From Burkholderia sp. Ac-20365 (GTDB taxonomy: Bacteria; Pseudomonadota; Gammaproteobacteria; Burkholderiales; Burkholderiaceae): a stretch of 64,000 nucleotides of DNA. A model generated the notes under the pieces. It was not told the DNA's origin. It worked only from the letters and a program-made list of their open reading frames with translations, and searched no databases. Where the stretch lies: NCBI RefSeq assembly GCF_017104715.1, contig NZ_JAAGPI010000038.1, positions 23,574 to 87,573 on the forward strand, written 5' to 3'. The position numbers and the translations under genes were made by a program. This document shows, one piece after another, positions 17,259-25,426 of the stretch (within the stretch, counting starts at the first letter, position 1; each line of letters starts with the position of its first letter).

Positions 17259-18971
17259 CTACAACGCGTTCACTTCGCGCGGCGGGCTGATACCCGCAGC
17301 CGCGAGCGCCTCGTGCAGCGTGTCGAATACATTCGACGCACCCACCACCTGCGTGATGCGATGCCGGTCCATATCGGCGCGCAGATAGGGATTCACCCGG
17401 CCGAAGATGACAGCCAGCTTGCGCGCCTGCAGATCCTTGATCAGATCGCTCAGCGTGAGCGCGGCGGAGTAGTCGAGCGCGGTGATCGCACCTGCATCGA
17501 TGACGAGCGTATGCAGATCGCCAGGCGCCGCATCGACGAGTTCGATCACTTCCGATGTGAAGACGTGATCATTGGCAAAGAACAGATCGGAGCCGAAGCG
17601 ATACACGATAAGCCCCGGCGCCGTCATGATGCCGGGCTTCGCCGGCACCGGCTGCCATCGCCCGTTGGCGGGCGACGGCTCCATGACCATCGTATGCGGC
17701 CGATAGCTGTGCCGCACATGCCGCAGCAGCGACAACGCGACGGCCAGCAGAATGCCGTGTTCAACACCGACCATCACGACGGCGGCCGCCGTGATGAGCG
17801 CCAGCGTGAACTCGCCGGGACTTTCGGCGCGGATCGCCGCGAGGCTCGGCACGTTGACCAGACCAACCGCAATCGTGAAAACGATACCGGCGAGCACGCA
17901 GTGCGGCAGGTATTGCAGATACGAACTCAGAAACAGCAGCACCACCACGACCACAACCGCGAACGCAACTTGCCCGATCTGACTGCGCGTGCCCGCGCGT
18001 TCGGCCATCGCCGTCTGCGTCGGGCTGCCGTTGACGACGAACGTGCCGCTGAACGCAGCCGCCGCATTGGCCGCCGCCAGACCGAGAATGTCGGCGTTGG
18101 TGTCCACCTCTTCGTGATACTGCTGCGCGAACACGCGGGCTGCGGCCGCGCTTTGCGCAATGATCATTACAAAGCACGACGCCGCCACCGGGACGAGATC
18201 GAGGAACTGTTGCCACGTGACGGCGGGAAACGACATCGGCGGAAGACCGCCGCTGATCGGGCCAAGTATCGTGATGCCGTGCGCGGCGAAATCGAATGAC
18301 TTGCTTGCCGCGATGCTGCCTATCACGGCGACAAGCGGAATCGGCACGCGCGGCAAGAAGCGCTTGCCGATGAAAATCGCGCCGACCACCAGCGCCGTGA
18401 GTGCGAGCGTCGGCAGATGCGCATGCACGGCATGAACGATCACGTAGCCCAGTTGCGCGAGACTGCGCGACGACGGATACGGCACGGTCATGCCGAACAT
18501 ATCGCCGAGCATCGCAATCGACACCTGCACGCCCACTCCCGTCAGAAAACCGACCAGCACCGTGCGCGAGAGGAAATCGGCGAGAAAGCCGAGCTTGAAG
18601 ATGCGGGCAAGCAGCAGCAACGCCGCCGTCAGCAGCGCGACCATGCCCGCCAGCGCGACGTACTCTGCGCTGCCCATCGGCGCGATCGTCGAAGCGCGGC
18701 TCGCGAAGATCGTCGCGGTGGCCGAGTCGGCGGCGACGACGAGATGTCGCGACGCGCCGAAGAACGCAAACGCGATCAGCGGCAGAAAGACCGTGTAAAG
18801 CCCCGTCACGGCAGGCATGCCCGCGATGCGCGCATAGCCGAGCACCTGCGGGATATCCATCGATGCCAGCGAAACGCCGGAAAAGACATCGCGCAACGCC
18901 GTTGCGCGATTGATCGGCAGGATGCCTTTCAGAAGGCTCAGTCGCGCGGGTTTGTCCTTTGTGTTTTGCAT
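17259..18971 (-). CDS. SulP (SLC26) family anion transporter with STAS domain
   Basis: 570 residues. The membrane domain has the SulP pattern (ALRDVFSGVSLASMDIPQVLGYARIAGMPAVTGLYT and AAANAAAAFSGTFVVNGSPTQTAMAERAGTRSQ), with about 10-14 hydrophobic segments; residues about 455-565 form the STAS domain. The family moves sulfate, bicarbonate or dicarboxylates; no carbonic anhydrase or sulfate gene is adjacent, so the substrate is undecided. ATG 18971 is selected, though its ribosome site is poor and the frame is open to 19064. Confidence 0.88.
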   Translation of the reverse strand: MQNTKDKPARLSLLKGILPINRATALRDVFSGVSLASMDIPQVLGYARIAGMPAVTGLYTVFLPLIAFAFFGASRHLVVAADSATATIFASRASTIAPMGSAEYVALAGMVALLTAALLLLARIFKLGFLADFLSRTVLVGFLTGVGVQVSIAMLGDMFGMTVPYPSSRSLAQLGYVIVHAVHAHLPTLALTALVVGAIFIGKRFLPRVPIPLVAVIGSIAASKSFDFAAHGITILGPISGGLPPMSFPAVTWQQFLDLVPVAASCFVMIIAQSAAAARVFAQQYHEEVDTNADILGLAAANAAAAFSGTFVVNGSPTQTAMAERAGTRSQIGQVAFAVVVVVVLLFLSSYLQYLPHCVLAGIVFTIAVGLVNVPSLAAIRAESPGEFTLALITAAAVVMVGVEHGILLAVALSLLRHVRHSYRPHTMVMEPSPANGRWQPVPAKPGIMTAPGLIVYRFGSDLFFANDHVFTSEVIELVDAAPGDLHTLVIDAGAITALDYSAALTLSDLIKDLQARKLAVIFGRVNPYLRADMDRHRITQVVGASNVFDTLHEALAAAGISPPREVNAL

Positions 18972-19072
18972 GCTCAGGTGCGTTGAAGTGCCATCTACGC
19001 ATCCTGCCCTGAATCTTTGCGCCATGGCAAGGCGCAACGCACTTCGCTCCGTACTGGAAATCATATGCCGAT

Positions 19073-19092
19073 CTGTACCGGTACTGTACCGG
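19073..19092. promoter_or_regulatory. Repeat-palindrome operator candidate between sulP and lysE-type genes
   Basis: CTGTACCGG occurs at 19073-19081 and again at 19084-19092, 11 bases apart (one helical turn). Within it GTACCGGTAC (19075-19084) is a perfect palindrome, and CCGGTAC-T-GTACCGG (19078-19092) is a second one. It lies 51 bases before the LysE-family start. No regulator gene is adjacent. Confidence 0.5.
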
Positions 19093-19142
19093 GATCCGAC
19101 ATTACACTGGCGTAACCCTCGAATCTTTCAGCGGAGCCGTCC

Positions 19143-19763
19143 ATGACCCTCGAAACCCTGAGCGCCAGCGCCCTGCCCGCCGGCATCCTGTTCGCGCTCG
19201 TCACCACCATCACGCCCGGTCCCAACAACACGATGCTGCTCGCATCGGGCGTCAACTTCGGCTTTCGCCGCACGCTGCCGCATATTCTCGGTATCAGCGC
19301 GGGCGTTGCGCTGCTGATGCTGTCGGTGGGTTTCGGGCTGGGCGAAGCGTTCCGCCGCTTCGAGGTGCTTTACACGGTGCTCGAAGTGTTGAGCGTCGTG
19401 TATCTGCTGTATCTCGCGTGGAAAATCGGCACGTCGGGCGAAATGCAGGTGAAAAAAGGCGAGCGCCGTCCGATGCGCTTTCATGAAGCCATTGCGTTCC
19501 AGTGGGTCAATCCGAAGGCCTGGATGATGGTGCTCACGGCCGCGACGACCATTCATCTGAGCGCCGACTTCGGCATCAACGCGCTGCTGATGGCGCTCGT
19601 GTTCTACGTCATCGGCTTGCCGTGCATCTGCCTGTGGGCCGCGTTCGGCACCGCGATGCGCCGCGCGCTGTCGAACCCCGTATGGCTGCGCACCTTCAAC
19701 ATCGCAATGGCGCTGATGCTCGTCGCGACGCTGTACCCGATCGTGCTGCGCCTGTTTGCCTGA
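19143..19763 (+). CDS. LysE/RhtB family amino-acid exporter
   Basis: 206 residues with about six hydrophobic segments. The family signature TPGPNNTMLLASGVNFGFRRTLPHILGI is at residues 24-50, and a conserved QWVNPKAWMM follows near 120. Such exporters expel amino acids or homoserine lactones. A GGAG ribosome site lies seven bases upstream. It is a single-gene unit ended by a hairpin at 19817. The dense repeat at 19073-19092 suggests a dedicated regulator. Confidence 0.9.
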   Translation: MTLETLSASALPAGILFALVTTITPGPNNTMLLASGVNFGFRRTLPHILGISAGVALLMLSVGFGLGEAFRRFEVLYTVLEVLSVVYLLYLAWKIGTSGEMQVKKGERRPMRFHEAIAFQWVNPKAWMMVLTAATTIHLSADFGINALLMALVFYVIGLPCICLWAAFGTAMRRALSNPVWLRTFNIAMALMLVATLYPIVLRLFA

Positions 19764-19816
19764 CACGCACACAGTCTGGAAATTTTTCTCGCGCGGCGCG
19801 TTTTTCAACGCGCCGC

Positions 19817-19839
19817 CGCACGCTTCAAACGTGCGTTTT
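19817..19839 (+). terminator. Intrinsic terminator after the exporter gene
   Basis: CGCACG and CGTGCG pair around a 7-base loop and are followed by TTTT. A second hairpin (GGCGCG/CGCGCC) lies just to the left. Confidence 0.65.
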
Positions 19840-19861
19840 CCGCCACGGCCCGTCTTGCGTT

Positions 19862-19890
19862 TTGACAGTAGAATAGCCAACACATAACCC
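19862..19890 (+). promoter_or_regulatory. Candidate sigma-70 promoter for the 20074 gene pair
   Basis: TTGACA at 19862-19867 is a perfect -35 hexamer; CATAAC/ATAACC at a 15-17 base spacing gives a modest -10. It is 190 bases upstream of the first start. Confidence 0.4.
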
Positions 19891-20073
19891 TGTCCTCGCA
19901 AGCGGGCTCCGCGCTGTCTCCGCTGGCACGATCGCTGGCGTTGAGCACTTTCCGGGCTCACTAATTGCTGCGAAACCACGGTTATCCCCGAGCACATTTC
20001 ACTGTGCGCGTCCACCGCGCGCCAGTCCCGCCATTGACAGACGCAGACCGCAAGGGTCGGAGGCGTTGCAAAC

Positions 20074-20706
20074 ATGGACGCACAGGATTCGCCGGACCGC
20101 CAGCGCGGCCCCAGGCAGCAGCAATACGACAGCGCGTTTCTGACCGATAGCGACGATCAGCAGGCACGACATTACAACTGGGTGCAGATTTGCCTGATCT
20201 CCGCGATGGGCCTTGCCGTCGGCGTGATGGGCACGGCCGCTTATGTGATCTGGTTCAGCCGCGATCAGGTCGCGTACGCCGAGGCCGTCGAATCGGCTCG
20301 CCGCCCGCTGCCTGGCGCAGCGACCAGCGCCGACCTGATCATTCCCAGCCACGCCGCCGTACCGACCAGCTCGGTATCGGGCCGCGTGATACCGGCGCCG
20401 CCAACGCAAAAAACCGCTCCAGCCGGCACCGATACGCTTGCAGCGGCATCGGCCGACGACACAGACGCAGACGCGGATTCCGATACGCTTGACCCGCAAC
20501 AAGCCGCGCGCGCCGCGCCCGGGCCGAACTCCGCCGCCGCCCGCACCGATCGCGGCAAGCAGACGGGAAGCAATGCGCGCCACGCGCAGCGGGCCAAACC
20601 GAAAGAAACATTCGTGTCGCGGCTGACCGCGATGTTCCGCAAGGTCGGCTATCACCGTCGCACCCGAGATCCCGGCAACAATCCCGACCCGTATTCCCAT
20701 CCCTAG
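20074..20706 (+). CDS. Single-pass membrane protein of unknown function
   Basis: 210 residues. A polar head of about 35 residues is followed by one transmembrane helix (YNWVQICLISAMGLAVGVMG, about 34-58) and a low-complexity tail rich in Ala, Pro, Thr and Asp, then a basic C-terminus. I recognise no domain. The stop is nine bases before the start of a GGDEF gene, so the two are probably translated together and the protein may work with that cyclase. Confidence 0.65.
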   Translation: MDAQDSPDRQRGPRQQQYDSAFLTDSDDQQARHYNWVQICLISAMGLAVGVMGTAAYVIWFSRDQVAYAEAVESARRPLPGAATSADLIIPSHAAVPTSSVSGRVIPAPPTQKTAPAGTDTLAAASADDTDADADSDTLDPQQAARAAPGPNSAAARTDRGKQTGSNARHAQRAKPKETFVSRLTAMFRKVGYHRRTRDPGNNPDPYSHP

Positions 20707-20715
20707 CCCGCTGGC

Positions 20716-21804
20716 GTGAAGCGAACCGTCACGCCAATCCGTCCATTCAGCCCGCGATGGCGCCCGCAGCCGGTCGCGGTCGGCGCGCTGGCGCTCGCCT
20801 GTCTCGTCGTCGGGCTGCTCTATGTCGCCGTGCAGGTCAAGGCGCTGTTCTCCGATCACTTTCAGCAGCAGTACGCATCGCTCGTGCTGGAGGCCGTCGG
20901 GCGGGCCGAGAATGCGCTCGGCGTCGCGAGCCTGCTGAAGCGCATCGCGCCTTCGAGTGGCACGGACGCGCGCTATCAGCAGGCGCTCGACGAACTGGAC
21001 GCGCGCGTCACCGAACTCGACGCGCTGATCGGCTCGAGCCCCGTTCCCGCGCCGCGCCTGCCGCAAGCCAACGCGACGGCAAAAAGCCTCGACGAACTGA
21101 AGCAGTCGCTCGCGGCCACGGCGGACTATTGGCGCGCGCGGCGCGACGCCATCAGCACCGACGTGCGGCGGCGAACGCTGCGCGTCGCGAGCGTGCTGGC
21201 CGTGCTGACCGTCGTGGTGACGGGCGCGCTATTCGCCGCGCTCATCGTGTTCGCGCGGCGTCACCGGCGTCTCGCGGGTCTCACGCATCAGTTCCGCCAT
21301 GCCGCGCAGCATGACGCGATGACGGGCCTGCCGAACCGCCAGCAACTGCTCGCGCGACTCGACCGCATCGCAGCCGAGCGCGTGCCCGGCAACTGCGCCG
21401 TGCTGTATATCGATCTCGACGGCTTCAAGCAGGTCAACGACACGATGGGTCACGCCGTCGGCGACGAATTCCTGATCGCGCTCGCGCAGCGCTTTCGTCA
21501 GTCGTTACGTCCCGGCGATCTGCTCGCGCGCATGGGTGGCGACGAATTCGCCGCGCTCGTCTCGGGCTTCGGCAACGACATGGAACTGATGAGCATCGCC
21601 ACACGGCTGATGAACTGCGTCGGCGACACCGACACGCACATGGGTCTCGGCTTCGTGCGCGCGAGCGTCGGGATCGCGACGTATCCCGATCGCGTCGCCG
21701 ATCACCGGCTGCTCGTCGCCGCCGCCGACGGCGCGATGTACGAAGTCAAGCGCCACGGCAAGAACGGCTACGCGTTCGCCATCCCTCCAATGCCGCCTGC
21801 ATAA
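20716..21804 (+). CDS. Membrane-anchored GGDEF diguanylate cyclase
   Basis: 362 residues. One TM helix near residues 17-37 and another near 158-180 flank a periplasmic helical segment of about 120 residues. The GGDEF motif is at 274-278, and RPGD five residues before it is an intact inhibitory site; both suggest an active, feedback-controlled cyclase. The start is a GTG at 20716 with little ribosome-site sequence, so translation may depend on the gene nine bases upstream. Confidence 0.88.
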   Translation: MKRTVTPIRPFSPRWRPQPVAVGALALACLVVGLLYVAVQVKALFSDHFQQQYASLVLEAVGRAENALGVASLLKRIAPSSGTDARYQQALDELDARVTELDALIGSSPVPAPRLPQANATAKSLDELKQSLAATADYWRARRDAISTDVRRRTLRVASVLAVLTVVVTGALFAALIVFARRHRRLAGLTHQFRHAAQHDAMTGLPNRQQLLARLDRIAAERVPGNCAVLYIDLDGFKQVNDTMGHAVGDEFLIALAQRFRQSLRPGDLLARMGGDEFAALVSGFGNDMELMSIATRLMNCVGDTDTHMGLGFVRASVGIATYPDRVADHRLLVAAADGAMYEVKRHGKNGYAFAIPPMPPA

Positions 21805-22046
21805 ATCGCCGCTGAAAACCGCTTCCATCGAGTCGAATCTGACGCACCGCGGCAGCGAAAGCAGCACGTCTCTTCTGTTTCAAACGAATCTGCGAATCTC
21901 AATCAACTTCCGCCCGGCGCTGCCGTTATATGGGTTCAGCAAGGTGACGGCAGCAAGCGGCCGTCTTTCATGAACGGTCGAGTTGAAGTGCCTCAAGCGT
22001 CAGCCATCAGCCAGTGAAAAACACCGCGTCCGCAACGAGGTCGCAG

Positions 22047-23534
22047 ATGAGCCGACTTCGCAGATTCATCGTGCATTTGCAGCCGCGCGGCCCCGGCAGT
22101 GCGCCGCATCGCGCGTTCATTCTGCTGCCCGCGCTGACCGTGCTGATCCTCGCCGTCTTGTGGATCACCATCCTGATGCGGCTGCGAGTCGAAAAAGAGG
22201 CCGTGCTGCATGACGCGCGCGTGGCCGCGCGCACGGTCGCAAGCGCGCTCGACACCCACACGCTGAAAACGATTCACGACGTCGATACGATCGCGCTCGT
22301 CGTCAAATACGGCATCGAAAACTCGCCCGATACGTTCGACCTCAAGAAGTACCAGGCGTACGGCCTCATCACCGCGGATACAGCACTGCAAGTGACGATA
22401 GCGGGCCCGGACGGCCACGTTATCGCATCGACGATTCCGTTTTCCGGTTCGATCGATCTCAGCGACCGCAAGCACTTCCGCGTGCATCGCGAGCGCGCCG
22501 ATGTCGGGCTCTTTCTCAGCGAGCCGCTGATCGGCCGCATCTCGCGGCAATGGTCGATTCAGGCGACGCGCCGCATCAACCGTCCAGACGGTAGTTTCGG
22601 CGGCGTGGTGATCGTGTCGGAGAATCCGGCGTGGCTCACCGACGGCTTCTACACGAGCGCCGCGCTCGGCGAGCACGGCATGATCGCGGTGCTGTCGGGG
22701 CGCGGCTTCATGCTGTCGCGCCGCGCAGGCGACGCGCCCAGCCGCACGGGCGATACCTTGCCGACCGGCTACATCGATCCGCGCCACAGCGACGAGACGT
22801 TCGCCGATCCGATCGACCATGTGGAGCGCATCGTCGCGAGCCGCGAGGTGAACCGCTACGGCCTGACGGTGATGGCGGGTCTGTCGCTTGCTGAAACGCT
22901 CGACGATTACTACCGGATGCGCCGCGTCTACGTGACGATGGCGAGCGTGATTTCAGCAATCCTCGTCGGCCTGTCGACGTGGATTGCCGCGCTGATCCAG
23001 AAGCTGCTGAAGGGCCGCGAGCAGTTGCACCGGCTCGCGCACACCGACCGTCTGACGGGTCTGTCCAATCGCGGCTACATCATGGATCTGCTCGAGGAAG
23101 CCGTCGCCGCGCCGGATGCCGCGGGGCGCGTGGCCGTGATCTTCGTCGACCTGGACCGTTTCAAGGAACTCAACGATACGTTCGGCCACCATCTGGGCGA
23201 CACGATCCTTGCTGAAGTCGGGCGGCGCCTGAAAGAAGTGGCGCCGGACCGCGCGCAGGTCGGGCGGCTCGGCGGCGACGAGTTTCTGGTCGTGATCGGG
23301 GACGACGCGGCGTCGGCGGCCGTCGTCGCGGGCGCGATCACGGCGGCGCTGGAAGTGCCCGTCAGCGTGCACGGCAATGCGTACCGCGTGTGCGCGAGCC
23401 TCGGCATCGCGGTGCTGCAGCCGGGCGAACGCGCGGCGGATCTGGTGAAAGCGGCCGACCTGGTGATGTATGACGCGAAGGAACGCGGGCGTGCACATCG
23501 CGCGCCGGCTGGCAAAAAAGCGCTGGTCGCGTGA
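22047..23534 (+). CDS. Membrane sensor diguanylate cyclase with periplasmic Cache-like domain
   Basis: 495 residues. A TM helix near 22-45, a periplasmic double-Cache-like region (about 46-285, with SGSIDLSDRKHFRVHRE and SRQWSIQATRRINRPDGSFGGVVIVS), a second TM near 290-315, then a GGDEF domain with the motif at 409-413. The RxxD inhibitory site is absent (PDRA at that place), unlike the two other cyclases in this window. ATG 22047 has GAGG six bases upstream; GTG 22014 is an in-frame alternative. The ligand is probably a small organic molecule, as for other Cache sensors. Confidence 0.88.
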   Translation: MSRLRRFIVHLQPRGPGSAPHRAFILLPALTVLILAVLWITILMRLRVEKEAVLHDARVAARTVASALDTHTLKTIHDVDTIALVVKYGIENSPDTFDLKKYQAYGLITADTALQVTIAGPDGHVIASTIPFSGSIDLSDRKHFRVHRERADVGLFLSEPLIGRISRQWSIQATRRINRPDGSFGGVVIVSENPAWLTDGFYTSAALGEHGMIAVLSGRGFMLSRRAGDAPSRTGDTLPTGYIDPRHSDETFADPIDHVERIVASREVNRYGLTVMAGLSLAETLDDYYRMRRVYVTMASVISAILVGLSTWIAALIQKLLKGREQLHRLAHTDRLTGLSNRGYIMDLLEEAVAAPDAAGRVAVIFVDLDRFKELNDTFGHHLGDTILAEVGRRLKEVAPDRAQVGRLGGDEFLVVIGDDAASAAVVAGAITAALEVPVSVHGNAYRVCASLGIAVLQPGERAADLVKAADLVMYDAKERGRAHRAPAGKKALVA

Positions 23535-23660
23535 GACGAACACACACGCGGAATAAAAACGACAACGCATTCGGCCCACAGTTTGATCGTGGCGCAACGA
23601 GTGCGCTAAAAACAGGGAGAGCGGCTCAAGCTTTTCAGCTTGCTGTCGTTAGCGAAGTGT

Positions 23661-23852
23661 ATGGAAAAGAAACTCGCACAACGCATCGTCAGTTCCGCGC
23701 ATCGCGCGGCCGAAGCGATCGCCAATGCACGCACGGATCTGCCCGAATTGCAACGGGATCAGATGTACAGCCGCATTTTCATCGGGCTGCTGGAAGACAA
23801 TGTCGGCGCGGAAAACATCTCCGAACTGATCGACGCGCTCGCGAAGCCCTGA
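23661..23852 (+). CDS. Small conserved-looking protein, unknown function
   Basis: 63 residues, highly helical and charged (KKLAQRIVSSAHRAAEAIANA, then LPELQRDQMYSRIFIGLLED). It has no signal peptide or cysteine. Codon usage resembles the neighbours. Its TGA directly abuts the TGA of the convergent MocR gene; the shared hexamer TGATCA supplies both stops. A TTG start at 23640 would add seven residues. No family recognised. Confidence 0.6.
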   Translation: MEKKLAQRIVSSAHRAAEAIANARTDLPELQRDQMYSRIFIGLLEDNVGAENISELIDALAKP

Positions 23853-25262
23853 TCATCCCCGCCCGATCCGTTCGATGAAGCGCCACAACGCATCGTCGGT
23901 CGAATGCGGGACGTTGAAGCGAAACCATGCGCTCGGCGCATCGTCGGGCAGGAAATAAGAGCCGGGCGCGAGCCAGATACCGTCGGAAAGCGCCGCCGTC
24001 GCAATCTCGCCCGCACGTTCCGGCTCGACGGGCAAGCGGGCCAGCAGGAACAGCCCGGCGCGCGGCCGGTAAAACGCTTCGAGCCCGAGCGCATCCAGCC
24101 GCTCCTCGACGACGGCATGCGCGGCGCGCAGCCTGTCGTTCACGATCTCGACGTGGCGCGCGTAGCGCCCCTCATGCAGCACCTTGTCGACGATCCGCTC
24201 GATCGCCTCCGACGACGTCAGCCCCACCGCCATCTTCGTGCGCGCCAGTTCGCGCAGCACGTCGCGCTCGGCGACTACATAGCCGCAGCGCAGCGCGGGC
24301 GTCACCGTCTTCGAAAAACCGCTGATGTACAGCACGCGGCGCAGGCCTTCCATCGCCGCGAACATCGGCGCGCCGGGCGAGCCGAGTTCGCGGCTCACGT
24401 CGTCCTCGATCACCCACATGCGGCTGCGCTCGGCGATCTGCAGCAGCCGGTACGCGCACGCCATGCCGTACGTCGCGCCCGTCGGGTTCTGCAGCGTCGT
24501 GTTGACGAAGATCGCCTTCGGATGATGCGTGTCGACGATCTGCTCGAACGCATCCGTGTCGATGCCCGCCGGCGTACGCGGCACGCCGATCACGTTCAGC
24601 CCGGCAAGCTTGAGAATCTGCAGCAGATTGCAGTAGCCCGGATCTTCGACGACGACGGTATCGCCCGCGCGCAGCAGCGTGCGCACGATCAGATCGAGCG
24701 CCTGGGTCGCGCCTTGCGTCAGCAGCACGTTCGACACCTCGACGGGCAGCCCGCGCCGGTCCATCTGCTCGGCGATTTTCGCGCGCAGCGGCGCAAAACC
24801 GTACGGATGCCCATAGTCGCCCAGACGCACGGCGGGCACGCGGCTCATCGCGCGAAACGCGTGCTGCAAGCCCGTTTCGTTGATCCATTCGTTCGGCAGC
24901 CAGCCGCAGCCCGCCTTGATCGGTACGGAGTGATCGGCGAATACGTCGGACAACAGCCAGTTCGCGGTGAGGCTGGGCGGCTGCCAGTCGACGGTGTGCG
25001 CATGCGTGGCCCCCGCGCGCGACGCGACGCGATAGCCGGAACCGCGCCGTGCCGTCACGAGTCCCATCGACACGAGCCGGCTGTACGCCTCCGTCACCGT
25101 AAAGGTGCTCAGCGAATGTGACTGTGCAAGCTGGCGCACCGACGGCAGCAGCGCGCCCGCGCGCAGCGCATGGCTGTCGATCGCATGCGCGAAGCCTTGC
25201 ACCACCTGCTCGACGAGCGTCGGCGCGGCGCGGCGGTCACGATCCAGTTCGAGTTCTATCAT
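23853..25262 (-). CDS. MocR-type regulator: GntR winged helix fused to aminotransferase class I domain
   Basis: 469 residues. The N-terminal GntR winged helix (about 10-80: QVVQGFAHAIDSHALRAGALLPSVRQLAQSHSLSTFTVTEAYSRLVSMG) joins a fold-type I aminotransferase domain whose PLP lysine is Lys318 in SGFSKTVTP. MocR/GabR proteins sense PLP adducts of amino acids and usually regulate a divergent gene; here that is the omega-aminotransferase 164 bases away, so control of beta-alanine or omega-amino-acid use is inferred. Confidence 0.9.
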   Translation of the reverse strand: MIELELDRDRRAAPTLVEQVVQGFAHAIDSHALRAGALLPSVRQLAQSHSLSTFTVTEAYSRLVSMGLVTARRGSGYRVASRAGATHAHTVDWQPPSLTANWLLSDVFADHSVPIKAGCGWLPNEWINETGLQHAFRAMSRVPAVRLGDYGHPYGFAPLRAKIAEQMDRRGLPVEVSNVLLTQGATQALDLIVRTLLRAGDTVVVEDPGYCNLLQILKLAGLNVIGVPRTPAGIDTDAFEQIVDTHHPKAIFVNTTLQNPTGATYGMACAYRLLQIAERSRMWVIEDDVSRELGSPGAPMFAAMEGLRRVLYISGFSKTVTPALRCGYVVAERDVLRELARTKMAVGLTSSEAIERIVDKVLHEGRYARHVEIVNDRLRAAHAVVEERLDALGLEAFYRPRAGLFLLARLPVEPERAGEIATAALSDGIWLAPGSYFLPDDAPSAWFRFNVPHSTDDALWRFIERIGRG

Positions 25263-25315
25263 CCTGATTCATCCAGCGGGGCGGCAAAGGCAGCGTAGCA
25301 ATCAGCACAAACCAG

Positions 25316-25368
25316 CACAGTTCAAGCGATTCGACCAACACAGTTAGCAGCGCAGTGAGTGAACTGTT
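25316..25368. promoter_or_regulatory. Three evenly spaced MocR half-site candidates
   Basis: CACAGTT at 25316 and 25339 and its near-inverse AACTGTT at 25362 are each exactly 23 bases apart, in the intergenic region shared by the MocR regulator and the aminotransferase. MocR proteins such as GabR bind spaced direct repeats. Confidence 0.5.
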
Positions 25369-25426
25369 TATGTCCGCCATTTAACCTCGGACGCTACAGT
25401 TTCGCTACCTATTCGAGGAGAGACCC

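Larger units (their letters stand above)
19764..20073. other. Intergenic region with terminator and promoter
   Basis: 310 bases. It contains an intrinsic terminator for the exporter gene at 19817-19839 and a candidate promoter with perfect TTGACA at 19862. The remaining 180 bases before the next start have no recognised element. Confidence 0.4.

Noticed and set aside
22014..22046. GTG start for the Cache-GGDEF gene
   Set aside because: No ribosome site; ATG 22047 has GAGG at good spacing. Not excluded.
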